From NCBI RefSeq assembly GCF_018835585.1, contig NZ_JAHGVE010000001.1, positions 62,001-126,000 of the forward strand: a DNA stretch of 64,000 nt, written 5' to 3'. Of the stretch, positions 9,607 through 17,305 are shown piece by piece. Position 1 is the first letter of the stretch; every line of letters starts with the position of its first letter. This stretch comes from Pelorhabdus rhamnosifermentans (GTDB taxonomy: Bacteria; Bacillota; Negativicutes; UMGS1260). Made by a program: the position numbers and the translations under genes. The notes under the pieces were generated by a model. That model worked only from the letters and a program-made list of their open reading frames with translations. It made no database searches and was not told the origin of the DNA.

Positions 9607-10695
9607 ATGCGCATACTGGACAAATATATTATCAAAGAACTATTGGGACCGTTTGTGTTTGGCATTGCCGCTTTTTCCAGCGTGTTTATCGGGACAAGTA
9701 CGCTGTTCCGCATTGCCCAATATGTAACAAAATATGGCGCTTCCATGTGGATAGTGACACAATTGTTTGTATACAGCCTGCCTCCTATTGTCGTACTTAC
9801 TTTCCCCATGAGTATGCTGCTTGCTTCATTACTGTCGTTTGGCAGACTTTCTGGCTCAAGTGAAATTACGGCGATGCGTTCCGGAGGTATCAGCTTTTAT
9901 CGCTTGGCAACGCCTGTTTTTATTGTGGCGTTTGGTGTCAGTATTTTTGCTGTTATTTTTAATGAATTTGTTGTGCCTCAGGCCAATGAACGATACAATC
10001 ATCTTGTACATTATGAAATTGAAAAGAATACGGCACCGAAGTCGCAGGAACATATTATTATTAAAGATATTCAAAGCGATGTTTTGCAGCGGCTGACTTA
10101 CGCCAAAAAATTTGATGCGGATTCGAACACTCTTGTCGGTGTAACAGTACAGGAATTTGAAAACGGTAGTGTGACGCGCGTGGAAAATGCTGAAACAGCT
10201 ACCTGGCAGGCGGACCGCTGGATTATGCACAATGGAACGATTCACGATATTTCGGGGGCAAACAATATATCACGGGTGCTCACGTTTACCGAGCAAGTGC
10301 TACCTGTCAATCGTGATCCGAAGGCCATTACACGTGATCAGAAGAAACAGGAAGAAATGTCAATGAAGGAATTAAAGCAGGAAATTCGTTTGCTCAAGAG
10401 TCAGTATATACCTACTGCTACTTATGAAGTAGAACTTCATCAGCGTCTGGCTATTCCGCTTGCAAGCTTTGTTTTTGCTCTCATTGGGACACCCCTTGGA
10501 CTTCAGCCCCATCGGTCCAGTTCATCCATTGGACTCGGACTCAGCATTATTATTATCTTCATTTATTACGGGATTATGACGGTGTCAACGGCGCTTGGGC
10601 AGGGCGCAGCGATTTCTCCTGTCTTGGCGGCTTGGCTGCCTGATATTATTGGTATTTTTGCAGGGATCTATCTTATCCGTAAATCAGCAAAATAA
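9607..10695 (+). CDS. LPS export permease, LptF/LptG (YjgP/YjgQ) family
   Basis: Membrane partner of LptB. It has 362 residues. Three membrane segments lie in the N-terminal third (about 10-125), then comes a periplasmic jellyroll region (about 130-250, with RDQKKQEE at its end), then three C-terminal segments (about 280-360). The short motif KYIIKELLGPF near the N-terminus is typical of the family. E. coli uses a LptF-LptG heterodimer from two genes. Only one gene is present here, so it may act as a homodimer or pair with a copy elsewhere. Confidence 0.87.
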   Translation: MRILDKYIIKELLGPFVFGIAAFSSVFIGTSTLFRIAQYVTKYGASMWIVTQLFVYSLPPIVVLTFPMSMLLASLLSFGRLSGSSEITAMRSGGISFYRLATPVFIVAFGVSIFAVIFNEFVVPQANERYNHLVHYEIEKNTAPKSQEHIIIKDIQSDVLQRLTYAKKFDADSNTLVGVTVQEFENGSVTRVENAETATWQADRWIMHNGTIHDISGANNISRVLTFTEQVLPVNRDPKAITRDQKKQEEMSMKELKQEIRLLKSQYIPTATYEVELHQRLAIPLASFVFALIGTPLGLQPHRSSSSIGLGLSIIIIFIYYGIMTVSTALGQGAAISPVLAAWLPDIIGIFAGIYLIRKSAK

Positions 10696-10719
10696 TTGTA
10701 GGAAAAAGGAGGGGTTTTG

Positions 10720-11979
10720 ATGTTTGGCGTGGCACTAATTTTTATCATTGCCGTTATGGGTGGATTAATTGCCTATATCGGGGATAAGCTAGGGACAAAA
10801 GTCGGCAAACGCAAACTCTCCATTTTCGGTCTCAGACCAAAGCACACATCCATTCTTGTCACCATTATTACAGGCATACTCATTGCTGGCTCCACGCTCA
10901 GCTTGCTCGCGTTGAGCTCACATAATGTGCGTACCGCTTTGTTTGGCATGGAAGCTCTCAAAGCTGAACTTGCTGATTTATCACAGAACGTAGCCCTGAA
11001 AACAAATGAACTTGCTGCAAGTCAGCAGGCTCTGGCAGTCAAAACAGCAGAATATACGGCAGTCAATGATAAAGTAGCTGAAACAACAGCTAAATTATCA
11101 GCTGTGAGCGATGAGCTGAGTAGCGTCACGGCGGAACGCGACCGGACAGCACAGGCTTTAAGTTCGCTGCAGCAGCAGTTTACTGAGGCTGAAGGCAATT
11201 TACAAGTGTCCCAGCAACAAATTGCGGTCCTCCAGGATACGAAAAAGCAATTAGATAGTAAGATTGTTACCCTGACAGATGCGAAAGAAGCCATGCAAAA
11301 AGACGTTGATCGTTTAAATGAGCTTACAGCCAATTTACGTGATGGGTTGCAGAATGTTCGCAGAGGTACGGTCATTTATCAGGCGAATGAAGTCTTGGTT
11401 AATTCTACTATCCCTGCCGGTCTATCTGAAAAAGCAACATCCGATGCCCTTACAAATATTATTTATCGTACAAACCAGGATATTATTAGTAAACTGAATG
11501 TGAATGATAAAAATCTGCAAGTTCTATGGATTTCACAGATTGATTTTGATCAGGCTATCAGCCTGATTGCGTCGGCACCGCAAGAGATGATTGTGCGTAT
11601 TTCCTCCGCAAGTAACGCCGTTTATGGCGAACCTGTCCTAGGAAAACTGGAACTGTTTCCGAACAAACTGATTTATCCGGCTGAAAGTATCATTTATAGT
11701 GAAATTCTCGGGCAGACTGCGAATCAGCAGCAAGCAGAAGATGCTGTGCTTGCTTTTCTGCATCACGTGAATGAAGTGGCTAAACAACAGGGCATCTTGG
11801 CTGATCCGCTGCAAGGAACAGTCGGCGCTATTAGCGGTGCTCAACTTTACGATGCCGTGGCTAAAGTGAAACATGCCGGCAGTAATGTACAATTGCGCGC
11901 CATCAGTGACGGCCCCATTTATTCAGCGGGTCCTTTAAAGATTGAGATTCAAGTGTTGCCGGTTCCTTATGTTCCTTAA
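10720..11979 (+). CDS. DUF3084 membrane-anchored coiled-coil protein
   Basis: Function unknown. It has 419 residues from the ATG at 10720 (SD AAAGGAGGGG). A TTG three bases upstream is too close to the SD. Two membrane segments flank a short basic loop (KRKLSIFGLRPKHTS): about 2-22 and 45-65. A long Ala/Gln/Thr/Ser-rich coiled coil follows (about 80-210), then an alpha/beta C-terminal domain (about 215-415). It lies inside the LPS export operon after the LptF/G gene, so an envelope-spanning or scaffold role is inferred from context only. Confidence 0.8.
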   Translation: MFGVALIFIIAVMGGLIAYIGDKLGTKVGKRKLSIFGLRPKHTSILVTIITGILIAGSTLSLLALSSHNVRTALFGMEALKAELADLSQNVALKTNELAASQQALAVKTAEYTAVNDKVAETTAKLSAVSDELSSVTAERDRTAQALSSLQQQFTEAEGNLQVSQQQIAVLQDTKKQLDSKIVTLTDAKEAMQKDVDRLNELTANLRDGLQNVRRGTVIYQANEVLVNSTIPAGLSEKATSDALTNIIYRTNQDIISKLNVNDKNLQVLWISQIDFDQAISLIASAPQEMIVRISSASNAVYGEPVLGKLELFPNKLIYPAESIIYSEILGQTANQQQAEDAVLAFLHHVNEVAKQQGILADPLQGTVGAISGAQLYDAVAKVKHAGSNVQLRAISDGPIYSAGPLKIEIQVLPVPYVP

Positions 11980-12045
11980 GCGGATGCAGTAATTCAGTCA
12001 GTCTGTGCCCGTTTATATATAAACAATCAAAGGTGGGAAATTATT

Positions 12046-12867
12046 TTGACGATTTTTCAGACCGTTGTTTTTGCACTTATTCAGGGCTTGAGTGAACTCT
12101 TCCCAGTCAGTAGCGTGGCTCATGGAGTTCTTACGCCTTATTTATTCGGCTGGAGCCTTGATCCTGAATTTCTAAAAGAGCATTTTATGCCGTTTGTTGT
12201 CATGCTTCATTTAGGAACGGCTGTAGCTCTGTTGATCTTTTTCGGCAGTGAATGGATCAGCATTATTCAATCTCTTTTTACAGGAAATAGCAAGTATCGT
12301 CGATTGCTCAAGTTAATTATTGCCGGTACCGTTCCTGCGGCTGTTATCGGTTTTATTTTTGAGAAAACGATTCGTCATATGTTTAGTGATGTTACAAATG
12401 CCGCCGCTTTTTTAGTTATTAACGGCTTTTTGCTCTACTGGGGCGAAAAATTGCGCAATCGCGGTAGGAAAGAAATTGAAGAATTAAGCTACGGACAAGC
12501 AGCTGTTGTGGGCTTTTTTCAGTCCCTTGCCTTGATACCTGGATTTTCACGTTCGGGTGCCAGCATGACAGCCGGTTTTTGGATGGGACTCAAGCATGAA
12601 GCTTCTGTTCGTTTTTCATTGCTCCTGGCTACACCTATTATTGTAGGGGCTGCAATTTTGGAAGTTCCTAAATTGATGCACACCAATGTGGCTGGTCTTT
12701 TTGCTATTTCTTTGACAGGTGGTGTCATATCAGGCATTGCCGCTTTCATTAGTGTTTGGCTTTTGATGCGCTGGTTCCATACGAATGAAATTACTGCCAT
12801 GCGCCCTTTTGCAATCTATTGCTGGCTTCTTGGTGGCGGTATTGTTATCTCCAAACTCTTTTTCTGA
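12046..12867 (+). CDS. uppP: Undecaprenyl-diphosphatase UppP (BacA family)
   Basis: Recycles undecaprenyl pyrophosphate, the lipid carrier for peptidoglycan and for polysaccharide made by the later gene blocks. It is a 273-residue polytopic protein of the usual UppP length. It carries variants of both family motifs: QGLSELFPVSSVAH near the N-terminus (normally EFLPVSSSGH) and PGFSRSGASM near residue 165. The start is TTG at 12046 after the SD AAAGGTGGG. The changed first motif keeps the Glu and Ser-Ser core. It is the last gene of the LPS unit and is followed by a terminator. Confidence 0.88.
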   Translation: MTIFQTVVFALIQGLSELFPVSSVAHGVLTPYLFGWSLDPEFLKEHFMPFVVMLHLGTAVALLIFFGSEWISIIQSLFTGNSKYRRLLKLIIAGTVPAAVIGFIFEKTIRHMFSDVTNAAAFLVINGFLLYWGEKLRNRGRKEIEELSYGQAAVVGFFQSLALIPGFSRSGASMTAGFWMGLKHEASVRFSLLLATPIIVGAAILEVPKLMHTNVAGLFAISLTGGVISGIAAFISVWLLMRWFHTNEITAMRPFAIYCWLLGGGIVISKLFF

Positions 12868-12908
12868 TCTATAACTGTTTACCAATCTTGGCAAAAAGTA
12901 CAAGCAAC

Positions 12909-12941
12909 GAATTCTGCTATTCAGGCAGGATTCTTTTTTTT
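12909..12941 (+). terminator. Rho-independent terminator after uppP
   Basis: Inverted repeat GAATTCTGC / GCAGGATTC (one G-T pair) with a 7-nt loop, followed by eight T. It closes the LPS operon before the porin gene. Confidence 0.85.
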
Positions 12942-13081
12942 GTTGTTGAATTATACATTATGTAAAGCTAATAAGCTTTATGCAACTTGCTTGTTAATCG
13001 ATTTTATGCTTGTTTTTCCAATATTTACACTGAGTTAATAAGCAGGAGTTTTTAAAAGAAAGTAGAATTTATGTAAACTAA
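12942..13081. other. AT-rich promoter-proximal region upstream of porin 1
   Basis: No open reading frame of note. It holds a perfect 7-bp inverted repeat TAAAGCT / AGCTTTA (12963-12980, loop AATA) and several AT-rich hexamers. None pairs convincingly into a -35/-10 set at 16-18 bp spacing, so I do not place the promoter. Confidence 0.4.
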
Positions 13082-13103
13082 GAGCTGTGAAAAGCGACAG
13101 CTC
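13082..13103 (+). promoter_or_regulatory. Leader hairpin A of porin 1
   Basis: Perfect 7-bp stem GAGCTGT / ACAGCTC with an 8-nt loop (GAAAAGCG). It stands just before the shared porin leader element and has no T-run, so it is not a terminator. A folded 5' leader is inferred. Confidence 0.5.
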
Positions 13104-13109
13104 CGGAGA

Positions 13110-13178
13110 GAGTGCTGAAGGTCGAAGAGTTTAAGGAAACGTGGATACTTAAACGAACGTTCGGCTCGGGCTGTACTC
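13110..13178 (+). promoter_or_regulatory. Porin leader element, copy 1 (conserved 12-nt-loop hairpin within outer stems)
   Basis: Inner hairpin GTTTAAG / CTTAAAC (13129-13135 / 13148-13154) presents the 12-nt loop GAAACGTGGATA (13136-13147). It is enclosed by GGTCGAA / TTCGGCT (13120-13126 / 13160-13166, two G-T pairs) and GAGTGC / GTACTC (13110-13115 / 13173-13178, one G-T pair). The 20-mer TAAGGAAACGTGGATACTTA at 13132-13151 recurs exactly at 26030-26049 before another porin. AGGAAAC-GTG could also start a three-codon frame (GTG GAT ACT TAA). No known riboswitch class is recognised. Confidence 0.6.
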
Positions 13179-13233
13179 ATTTCTGAAGGTGACTGACTGG
13201 TCATCCGCTGATTAAAATTTAGGGGGATTTTTT

Positions 13234-14406
13234 GTGAAAAAGAGTTTAGTAAAATTAGCTATCACTTCCGCTTTAGTTGTTTCCTTTGCTGCACCTACTT
13301 TTGCTGCAACAGCGACTGTTAATCCATTCTCTGATGTTCCTACCAATAATTGGGCTTATGGCGCTGTGAATCAACTTGCCAAAGCAGGTATTGTAACCGG
13401 TTATGCTGATGGTACATTCAAAGGCGACAAAACCATGACACGTTATGAAATGGCTGCAATTGTTGCTAAAGCAATGAACAAAACGATGTCTGCCGACCAA
13501 AAAGCCATTCTAGACAAATTGGCTATCGAATTTGGCGCAGAACTAGGCACTCTTGGTGTAAAAGTGGACGGTATGCAAAAACAACTCGATAACCAAGTAA
13601 AAATTTCTGGTGATGCTCGTGTACGTTACTTCAATGTCAAAGATACGAATGATACGACAGATTACCGTGCTCGTGTAACTTTTGACGGCAAAATCAATGA
13701 CAACCTGAAATTCAATGCTCGTCTGACAGGCGGTAGTAACAATGTCAATGGTACTGCTGGCACAGTGAAACTGGATACAGCCAATGTGAACACGAATTTC
13801 CTTGGCATGAATACGACCCTTGGCCGTGAAGATTTTAAATTGGGCGCAGGCTATTTAGCTGATACACAGATGAATGGTGTCATTGCTAAAACAGGCGACT
13901 TTGCTTTCTTCGGTGGTACTGCAACACAGAACGTTGATAGCACGAAAGCTGAGCGCGTCTATGGTGCCGAATACAAAACAAATTTCTTAGGTGCCGCTGT
14001 GACTGCTGATTACCTGAAAGACACAACAGCTAAAACAAGCGTATATGGCTTGAATACTTCCTTTGGTCTTATTGACGGTGTCACTGCCAATGCTGAATAC
14101 TACAGAAACACTTCCGCCTCTGCTGATAATACAGCGAAAGCTTTCGGCGTAAAATTCAATAGCCTGGGTCTTTCTGCTACGTATCGCAATGTGGGTGCCA
14201 ATGCTTTCAATACCCTGTCTACGTTAGATGGTGTAACAGGTGTGGCTCAGCTTCCTCAAACAACGGGCTTCAAAGGTATGGAATATCAATATGATCAAGC
14301 TCTTGATAAAAATGCAGCCTTGACTGTAAAATATCAAGACTTCAAAGATCAAGCAGGCAACAAAATTGATAATCGTGCCAGTGCCGTTGTCAACGTAAAA
14401 TTCTAA
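13234..14406 (+). CDS. ompM: SLH-domain outer-membrane porin (OmpM family), porin 1
   Basis: OmpM proteins form outer-membrane channels and tether that membrane to peptidoglycan through the SLH domain, which in Negativicutes binds polyamine-modified peptidoglycan. The 390-residue protein has a signal peptide ending in TFAATA near residue 25. One SLH domain (about 30-85) shows NPFSDVPTNNWAYGAVNQLA, GYADGTFKGD and TRYEMA. A short helical linker follows, then a beta-barrel (about 125-390) ending in Phe (VNVKF), the outer-membrane insertion signal. The GTG start at 13234 follows the SD AGGGGGA. Its long structured leader and strong terminator make it a separate unit. Confidence 0.93.
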   Translation: MKKSLVKLAITSALVVSFAAPTFAATATVNPFSDVPTNNWAYGAVNQLAKAGIVTGYADGTFKGDKTMTRYEMAAIVAKAMNKTMSADQKAILDKLAIEFGAELGTLGVKVDGMQKQLDNQVKISGDARVRYFNVKDTNDTTDYRARVTFDGKINDNLKFNARLTGGSNNVNGTAGTVKLDTANVNTNFLGMNTTLGREDFKLGAGYLADTQMNGVIAKTGDFAFFGGTATQNVDSTKAERVYGAEYKTNFLGAAVTADYLKDTTAKTSVYGLNTSFGLIDGVTANAEYYRNTSASADNTAKAFGVKFNSLGLSATYRNVGANAFNTLSTLDGVTGVAQLPQTTGFKGMEYQYDQALDKNAALTVKYQDFKDQAGNKIDNRASAVVNVKF

Positions 14407-14471
14407 GCAATAAAATCAGCAAGCGAAAATTATTGAATTGAAAATTGAATAGTTAACGAAGTAACAAAAGA

Positions 14472-14507
14472 ACAACGGGGGCTTTAGCCTCCGTTGTTTT
14501 TTTGTTA
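14472..14507 (+). terminator. Rho-independent terminator after porin 1
   Basis: Stem ACAACGGGGGC / GCCTCCGTTGT (one mismatch) with loop TTTA and a run of seven T ending at 14503. Strong and well placed 66 bp after the porin stop. Confidence 0.92.
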
Positions 14508-14817
14508 GTTTATTTTGTCATGTGAATTCATTTCGGATATTATTCAAAATTGAATCATTAAGATATATTGTATACTCGTAAATGTGTAGCCTGTGATACA
14601 GTTTTTTCTTTGTATCTAAAGTATAATTAACAAAAAACTTCTAGCACGTCCTAGTTTGTCTTGTAAGTATCCCGGTAATGATACGTTAAGCCGCCCTATA
14701 AATGATAAAGGGTTATTCGCTGAATCATTAGGTAGGTGAAATAGAAGAGATACAATCTTATATGAAACGCAATAGGCTAGAGCAGTTGCGTTAATTATAA
14801 GCTAGGATGTGAATAAC
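14508..14817. other. Intergenic region upstream of the Crp/Fnr-type regulator
   Basis: No gene seen. It contains the perfect palindrome ATTCAA-AA-TTGAAT (14542-14555) followed by TATACT-like hexamers, a short CTGT-GAT-ACAG dyad near 14590, and a perfect 7-bp inverted repeat AACGCAA / TTGCGTT (14766-14792, 13-nt loop) that ends 25 bp before the regulator ATG. These are candidate operators or leader structures. None matches the full CRP (TGTGA-N6-TCACA) or FNR (TTGAT-N4-ATCAA) consensus. Confidence 0.4.
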
Positions 14818-15504
14818 ATGTACCAAGATTTATTTGTTGAGGAACAACAGGCTTTTATGAGAAACTATTTCCTTAATAACTTATCAAAGTGTGGCATCGT
14901 AAAAAAGTATAAGAAAAAGCAGTTTATTGCTGCCGTATCCCATTATTTATCTATTGCTATCGTTGTCAAGGGGCAAGTGGTAGTAAGCATTATTAGTTCG
15001 GAGGGGCAGGAAAAAATATTATATACCCTCATTCCTGGCGAATGTTTTGGGGAAATGAATTTATTTTCCAATAGTCTTTTGAACTATATGATTAGGGTAA
15101 AAGAAGATGCGGAAATCTCTTATGTTAGTAAAGCCGTTTTTTCGGAATTTGCAAAGAGCAATCCTGTCGTATACCAATATTTTATGAATGTAATGATAAT
15201 AAAATTCAGAATTGTACTTCTCCAAATGACGAGTAATGTGTTTAATGATTCCATCGGTAAAGTGGCGGATGCTTTAATTAGGCTTGTTTCAACTTCTAAT
15301 TCTTTGGAGGCTAATGGGACAAGTAACAGGATTTCAGTTAATTTTACACAAAGCGAGTTGGCGCGTATTGTTGGCTGTTCTAGAATAACGATTACTCGGA
15401 TATTGAATCAGTTTGTACAGGAAGATCTGATTAGTATGAATCATAAAAAAATTGTTATTAAAAAATTTGATGATTTAGCTAAATATATTGTTTGCGTACA
15501 GTAA
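14818..15504 (+). CDS. Crp/Fnr-family transcriptional regulator
   Basis: Likely DNA-binding regulator. It has 228 residues from the ATG at 14818 (weak SD TAGGA about 10 bp upstream). A GTG at 14809 is in frame but touches that SD. The N-terminal effector-binding beta-roll (about 20-115) includes LIPGECFGEMNLFSNS. A dimerisation helix follows, and the C-terminal winged HTH (about 165-225) shows FTQSELARIVGCSRITITRILNQF. No Cys cluster like that of oxygen-sensing FNR is seen. The beta-roll lacks the full cAMP-binding set, so the ligand is unknown. It lies alone between two porin genes, which makes them plausible targets. Confidence 0.9.
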   Translation: MYQDLFVEEQQAFMRNYFLNNLSKCGIVKKYKKKQFIAAVSHYLSIAIVVKGQVVVSIISSEGQEKILYTLIPGECFGEMNLFSNSLLNYMIRVKEDAEISYVSKAVFSEFAKSNPVVYQYFMNVMIIKFRIVLLQMTSNVFNDSIGKVADALIRLVSTSNSLEANGTSNRISVNFTQSELARIVGCSRITITRILNQFVQEDLISMNHKKIVIKKFDDLAKYIVCVQ

Positions 15505-15897
15505 CTTGTTAAGATTTAAGTGTATATAATCATGAGATCTAAAGGATCAGTGAGATTTAGCACTTAGTTGAAATTAAATTTTGCTAGTGATTCTAAAATG
15601 AATAATATAATAAGGTAATTGTTGTGATTGACTTAACAGAGTCGTTAAGAGGTCATATTTCATTCATGAGATATGGTCTCTTTATTTTTAATTGGGAGTT
15701 CTAAAAAACCATAGTTAAGCTTACTTTCGGCAGTTAATAGAAATTTTGCGCTTTCATAAACTGCTGTGGTTATAAATAATCAAGTATGGGGGAAGAGCTC
15801 CAATACACATATGAGAGAAGGGGGTTAATAAATACAATCGTGCAGAAACAATAGAATGAATCTACATAGCAAAAAAATTAGTCCGAGGGGGAGAAGA
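15505..15897. other. Intergenic region between regulator and porin 2
   Basis: Contains the dyad CTTAAC-N6-GTTAAG (15632-15649), the terminator-like hairpin listed separately, and a purine-rich leader ending in GAGGGGGAGAAGA before the porin start. An in-frame ATG at 15856 lacks its own SD and would add 14 basic residues before the signal peptide. The leader element found upstream of the other three porins is absent here. Confidence 0.45.
15648..15689 (+). terminator. Rho-independent terminator downstream of the regulator
   Basis: Eleven-bp stem AGAGGTCATAT / ATATGGTCTCT (two G-T pairs) with a 12-nt loop, followed by TTTATTTTT. It lies 143 bp after the regulator stop and 208 bp before porin 2, so it could also act as an attenuator in the porin 2 leader. 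Confidence 0.75.
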
Positions 15898-17184
15898 ATG
15901 AAGAAAAGTTTCGTTTTAGTCTTTATTTTAGTCTTTATGTTGGGTCTTGGCGGTACTGTATTTGCGGCGGCGAATCCATTCGAACTTGTTCCTATTAATC
16001 ATTGGGCGTATGCGTCAATCAACAGTTTGGTTCAAGACGGTATATATAAAGATTATCAAGATATTAACTTTCAGAAGGACAGGACATTAACGCGCAATGA
16101 ATTAGCGACTCTTGTTGCTAAAGCGATGGCGAATGAAAAGAAAGCGACTGCTGAACAAAAGGCAATCATTGATAAATTGGCGGCAGAATTTAAGCCGGAG
16201 CTTGAAAGCATCGGTGTTCACGCGAATAGCGTTGCCGCTGAAAATGTAAAATTCTCCGGGTTATACCGTCTCCGTTATCAGTCGTTAAAAGATCAGACAA
16301 CTAATACAAGCATTTTGCATCAATTTTACAGTAGGATTGAACTTGATGCGAATGTCAATATAACGGATGGCTGGACTGGCAACTTCGCTTGGGAAGCTTA
16401 CAAAAATTTCTATAATGATGCAGGTAAAACGAACGGTACCTTTTCCAGCGCGTGGGGTACTACCTATAATGGAGCTAACGATGTCACGCTTGCTAGTGTA
16501 ACCGGGCCAGTGGCTGGCACTATAATGACAGTCGGTAAATTCAACAATACGTTTGGTTCCGGATTGATTTTCGATGATTATGTAAGTGGCGTTAAATTTG
16601 AATTTGGTAAAAAGTTAAAAACAAAATTGCTATACGCAGAAGCAGATTCTAACATTGAAGGCAATACGCCATCTTCTACTAGTTATCTTTATAAATTGAA
16701 CAAAGTTACTTCAGCTGAATTTAACTATGCTTTAAATGAAGCGACTAGCTTAACGGCGTCGTTCCAAAATTGGCAGTCTAAAACCGCCGGGATTGATGAC
16801 ATGCGGGTATATGATCTGAATATAACTTCCGCTCTTAATCAAGATTATTCAGTGTACGCGACCTATGATAAAACGAGCGCTGATACTGGCAATAAAGCGT
16901 ATGTGCTGGGCATATCCTACAAAAATGCCGACAAAAATAAAGCTGGTTCATACGGTGCCTGGCTCGACTATGAATACTTTGAGAAAAATACGGCTATTGA
17001 TACTACCAATTGGATGTCGCCGGGCCAAAAAGGGTTTGCGGCAGGCTTTAACTATATTCCGGCAAAAAATATCAAATGGACGAATGTTTTTGTTTATGGC
17101 AAAGCGTTGGCTGATAATGATTTAAGTCAAACAACGGGTGAGAAGCAGCAATTTTTTCGGACGCAGTTATATTTTTACTTCTAA
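15898..17184 (+). CDS. SLH-domain outer-membrane porin, porin 2
   Basis: It has 428 residues from the ATG at 15898, chosen because GAGGGGGAGA lies 6-15 bp upstream and a signal peptide (KKSFVLVFILVF to VFAAANPF) follows at once. The SLH domain (about 25-80) is less canonical than in porin 1: NPFELVPINHWAYASINSL is kept, but the usual GYxDGTF core reads DYQDINF. A helical linker and a beta-barrel ending in FYF follow. It sits 121 bp before oppA, and a hairpin between them may uncouple the two. Substrate unknown. The close linkage to a peptide transporter suggests, but does not prove, a role in peptide entry. Confidence 0.88.
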   Translation: MKKSFVLVFILVFMLGLGGTVFAAANPFELVPINHWAYASINSLVQDGIYKDYQDINFQKDRTLTRNELATLVAKAMANEKKATAEQKAIIDKLAAEFKPELESIGVHANSVAAENVKFSGLYRLRYQSLKDQTTNTSILHQFYSRIELDANVNITDGWTGNFAWEAYKNFYNDAGKTNGTFSSAWGTTYNGANDVTLASVTGPVAGTIMTVGKFNNTFGSGLIFDDYVSGVKFEFGKKLKTKLLYAEADSNIEGNTPSSTSYLYKLNKVTSAEFNYALNEATSLTASFQNWQSKTAGIDDMRVYDLNITSALNQDYSVYATYDKTSADTGNKAYVLGISYKNADKNKAGSYGAWLDYEYFEKNTAIDTTNWMSPGQKGFAAGFNYIPAKNIKWTNVFVYGKALADNDLSQTTGEKQQFFRTQLYFYF

Positions 17185-17206
17185 TTATAAAAAAATTTCT
17201 CTTTTA

Positions 17207-17246
17207 TGTAAAACTAATGGCGACAATTGATGCCGTTAGTTTTACA
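17207..17246 (+). terminator. Stem-loop between porin 2 and oppA (terminator-like)
   Basis: Fifteen-bp stem from TGTAAAACTAATGGC pairing with GCCGTTAGTTTTACA (one G-T), 10-nt loop. Only three T follow on the + strand, so termination may be partial. The A/T-rich arms could terminate in either direction. Confidence 0.6.
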
Positions 17247-17305
17247 TTTGTCACTAATAGAAGACTAGAAATATTTTATTGTGAAAATAGCAGGAGGCGT
17301 TTTGC

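Noticed and set aside
13104-13120. GGAGAG followed by TGAAGG, which recalls part of the glycine riboswitch.
   Set aside because: The rest of that riboswitch, including the CTCTCAGG-AAAAGGAC region, is missing, and the downstream gene is a porin.
13132-13151. The GGA-containing loop as a CsrA binding hairpin.
   Set aside because: The second GGA becomes GGC in the third copy and the conserved bases extend well beyond a CsrA site.
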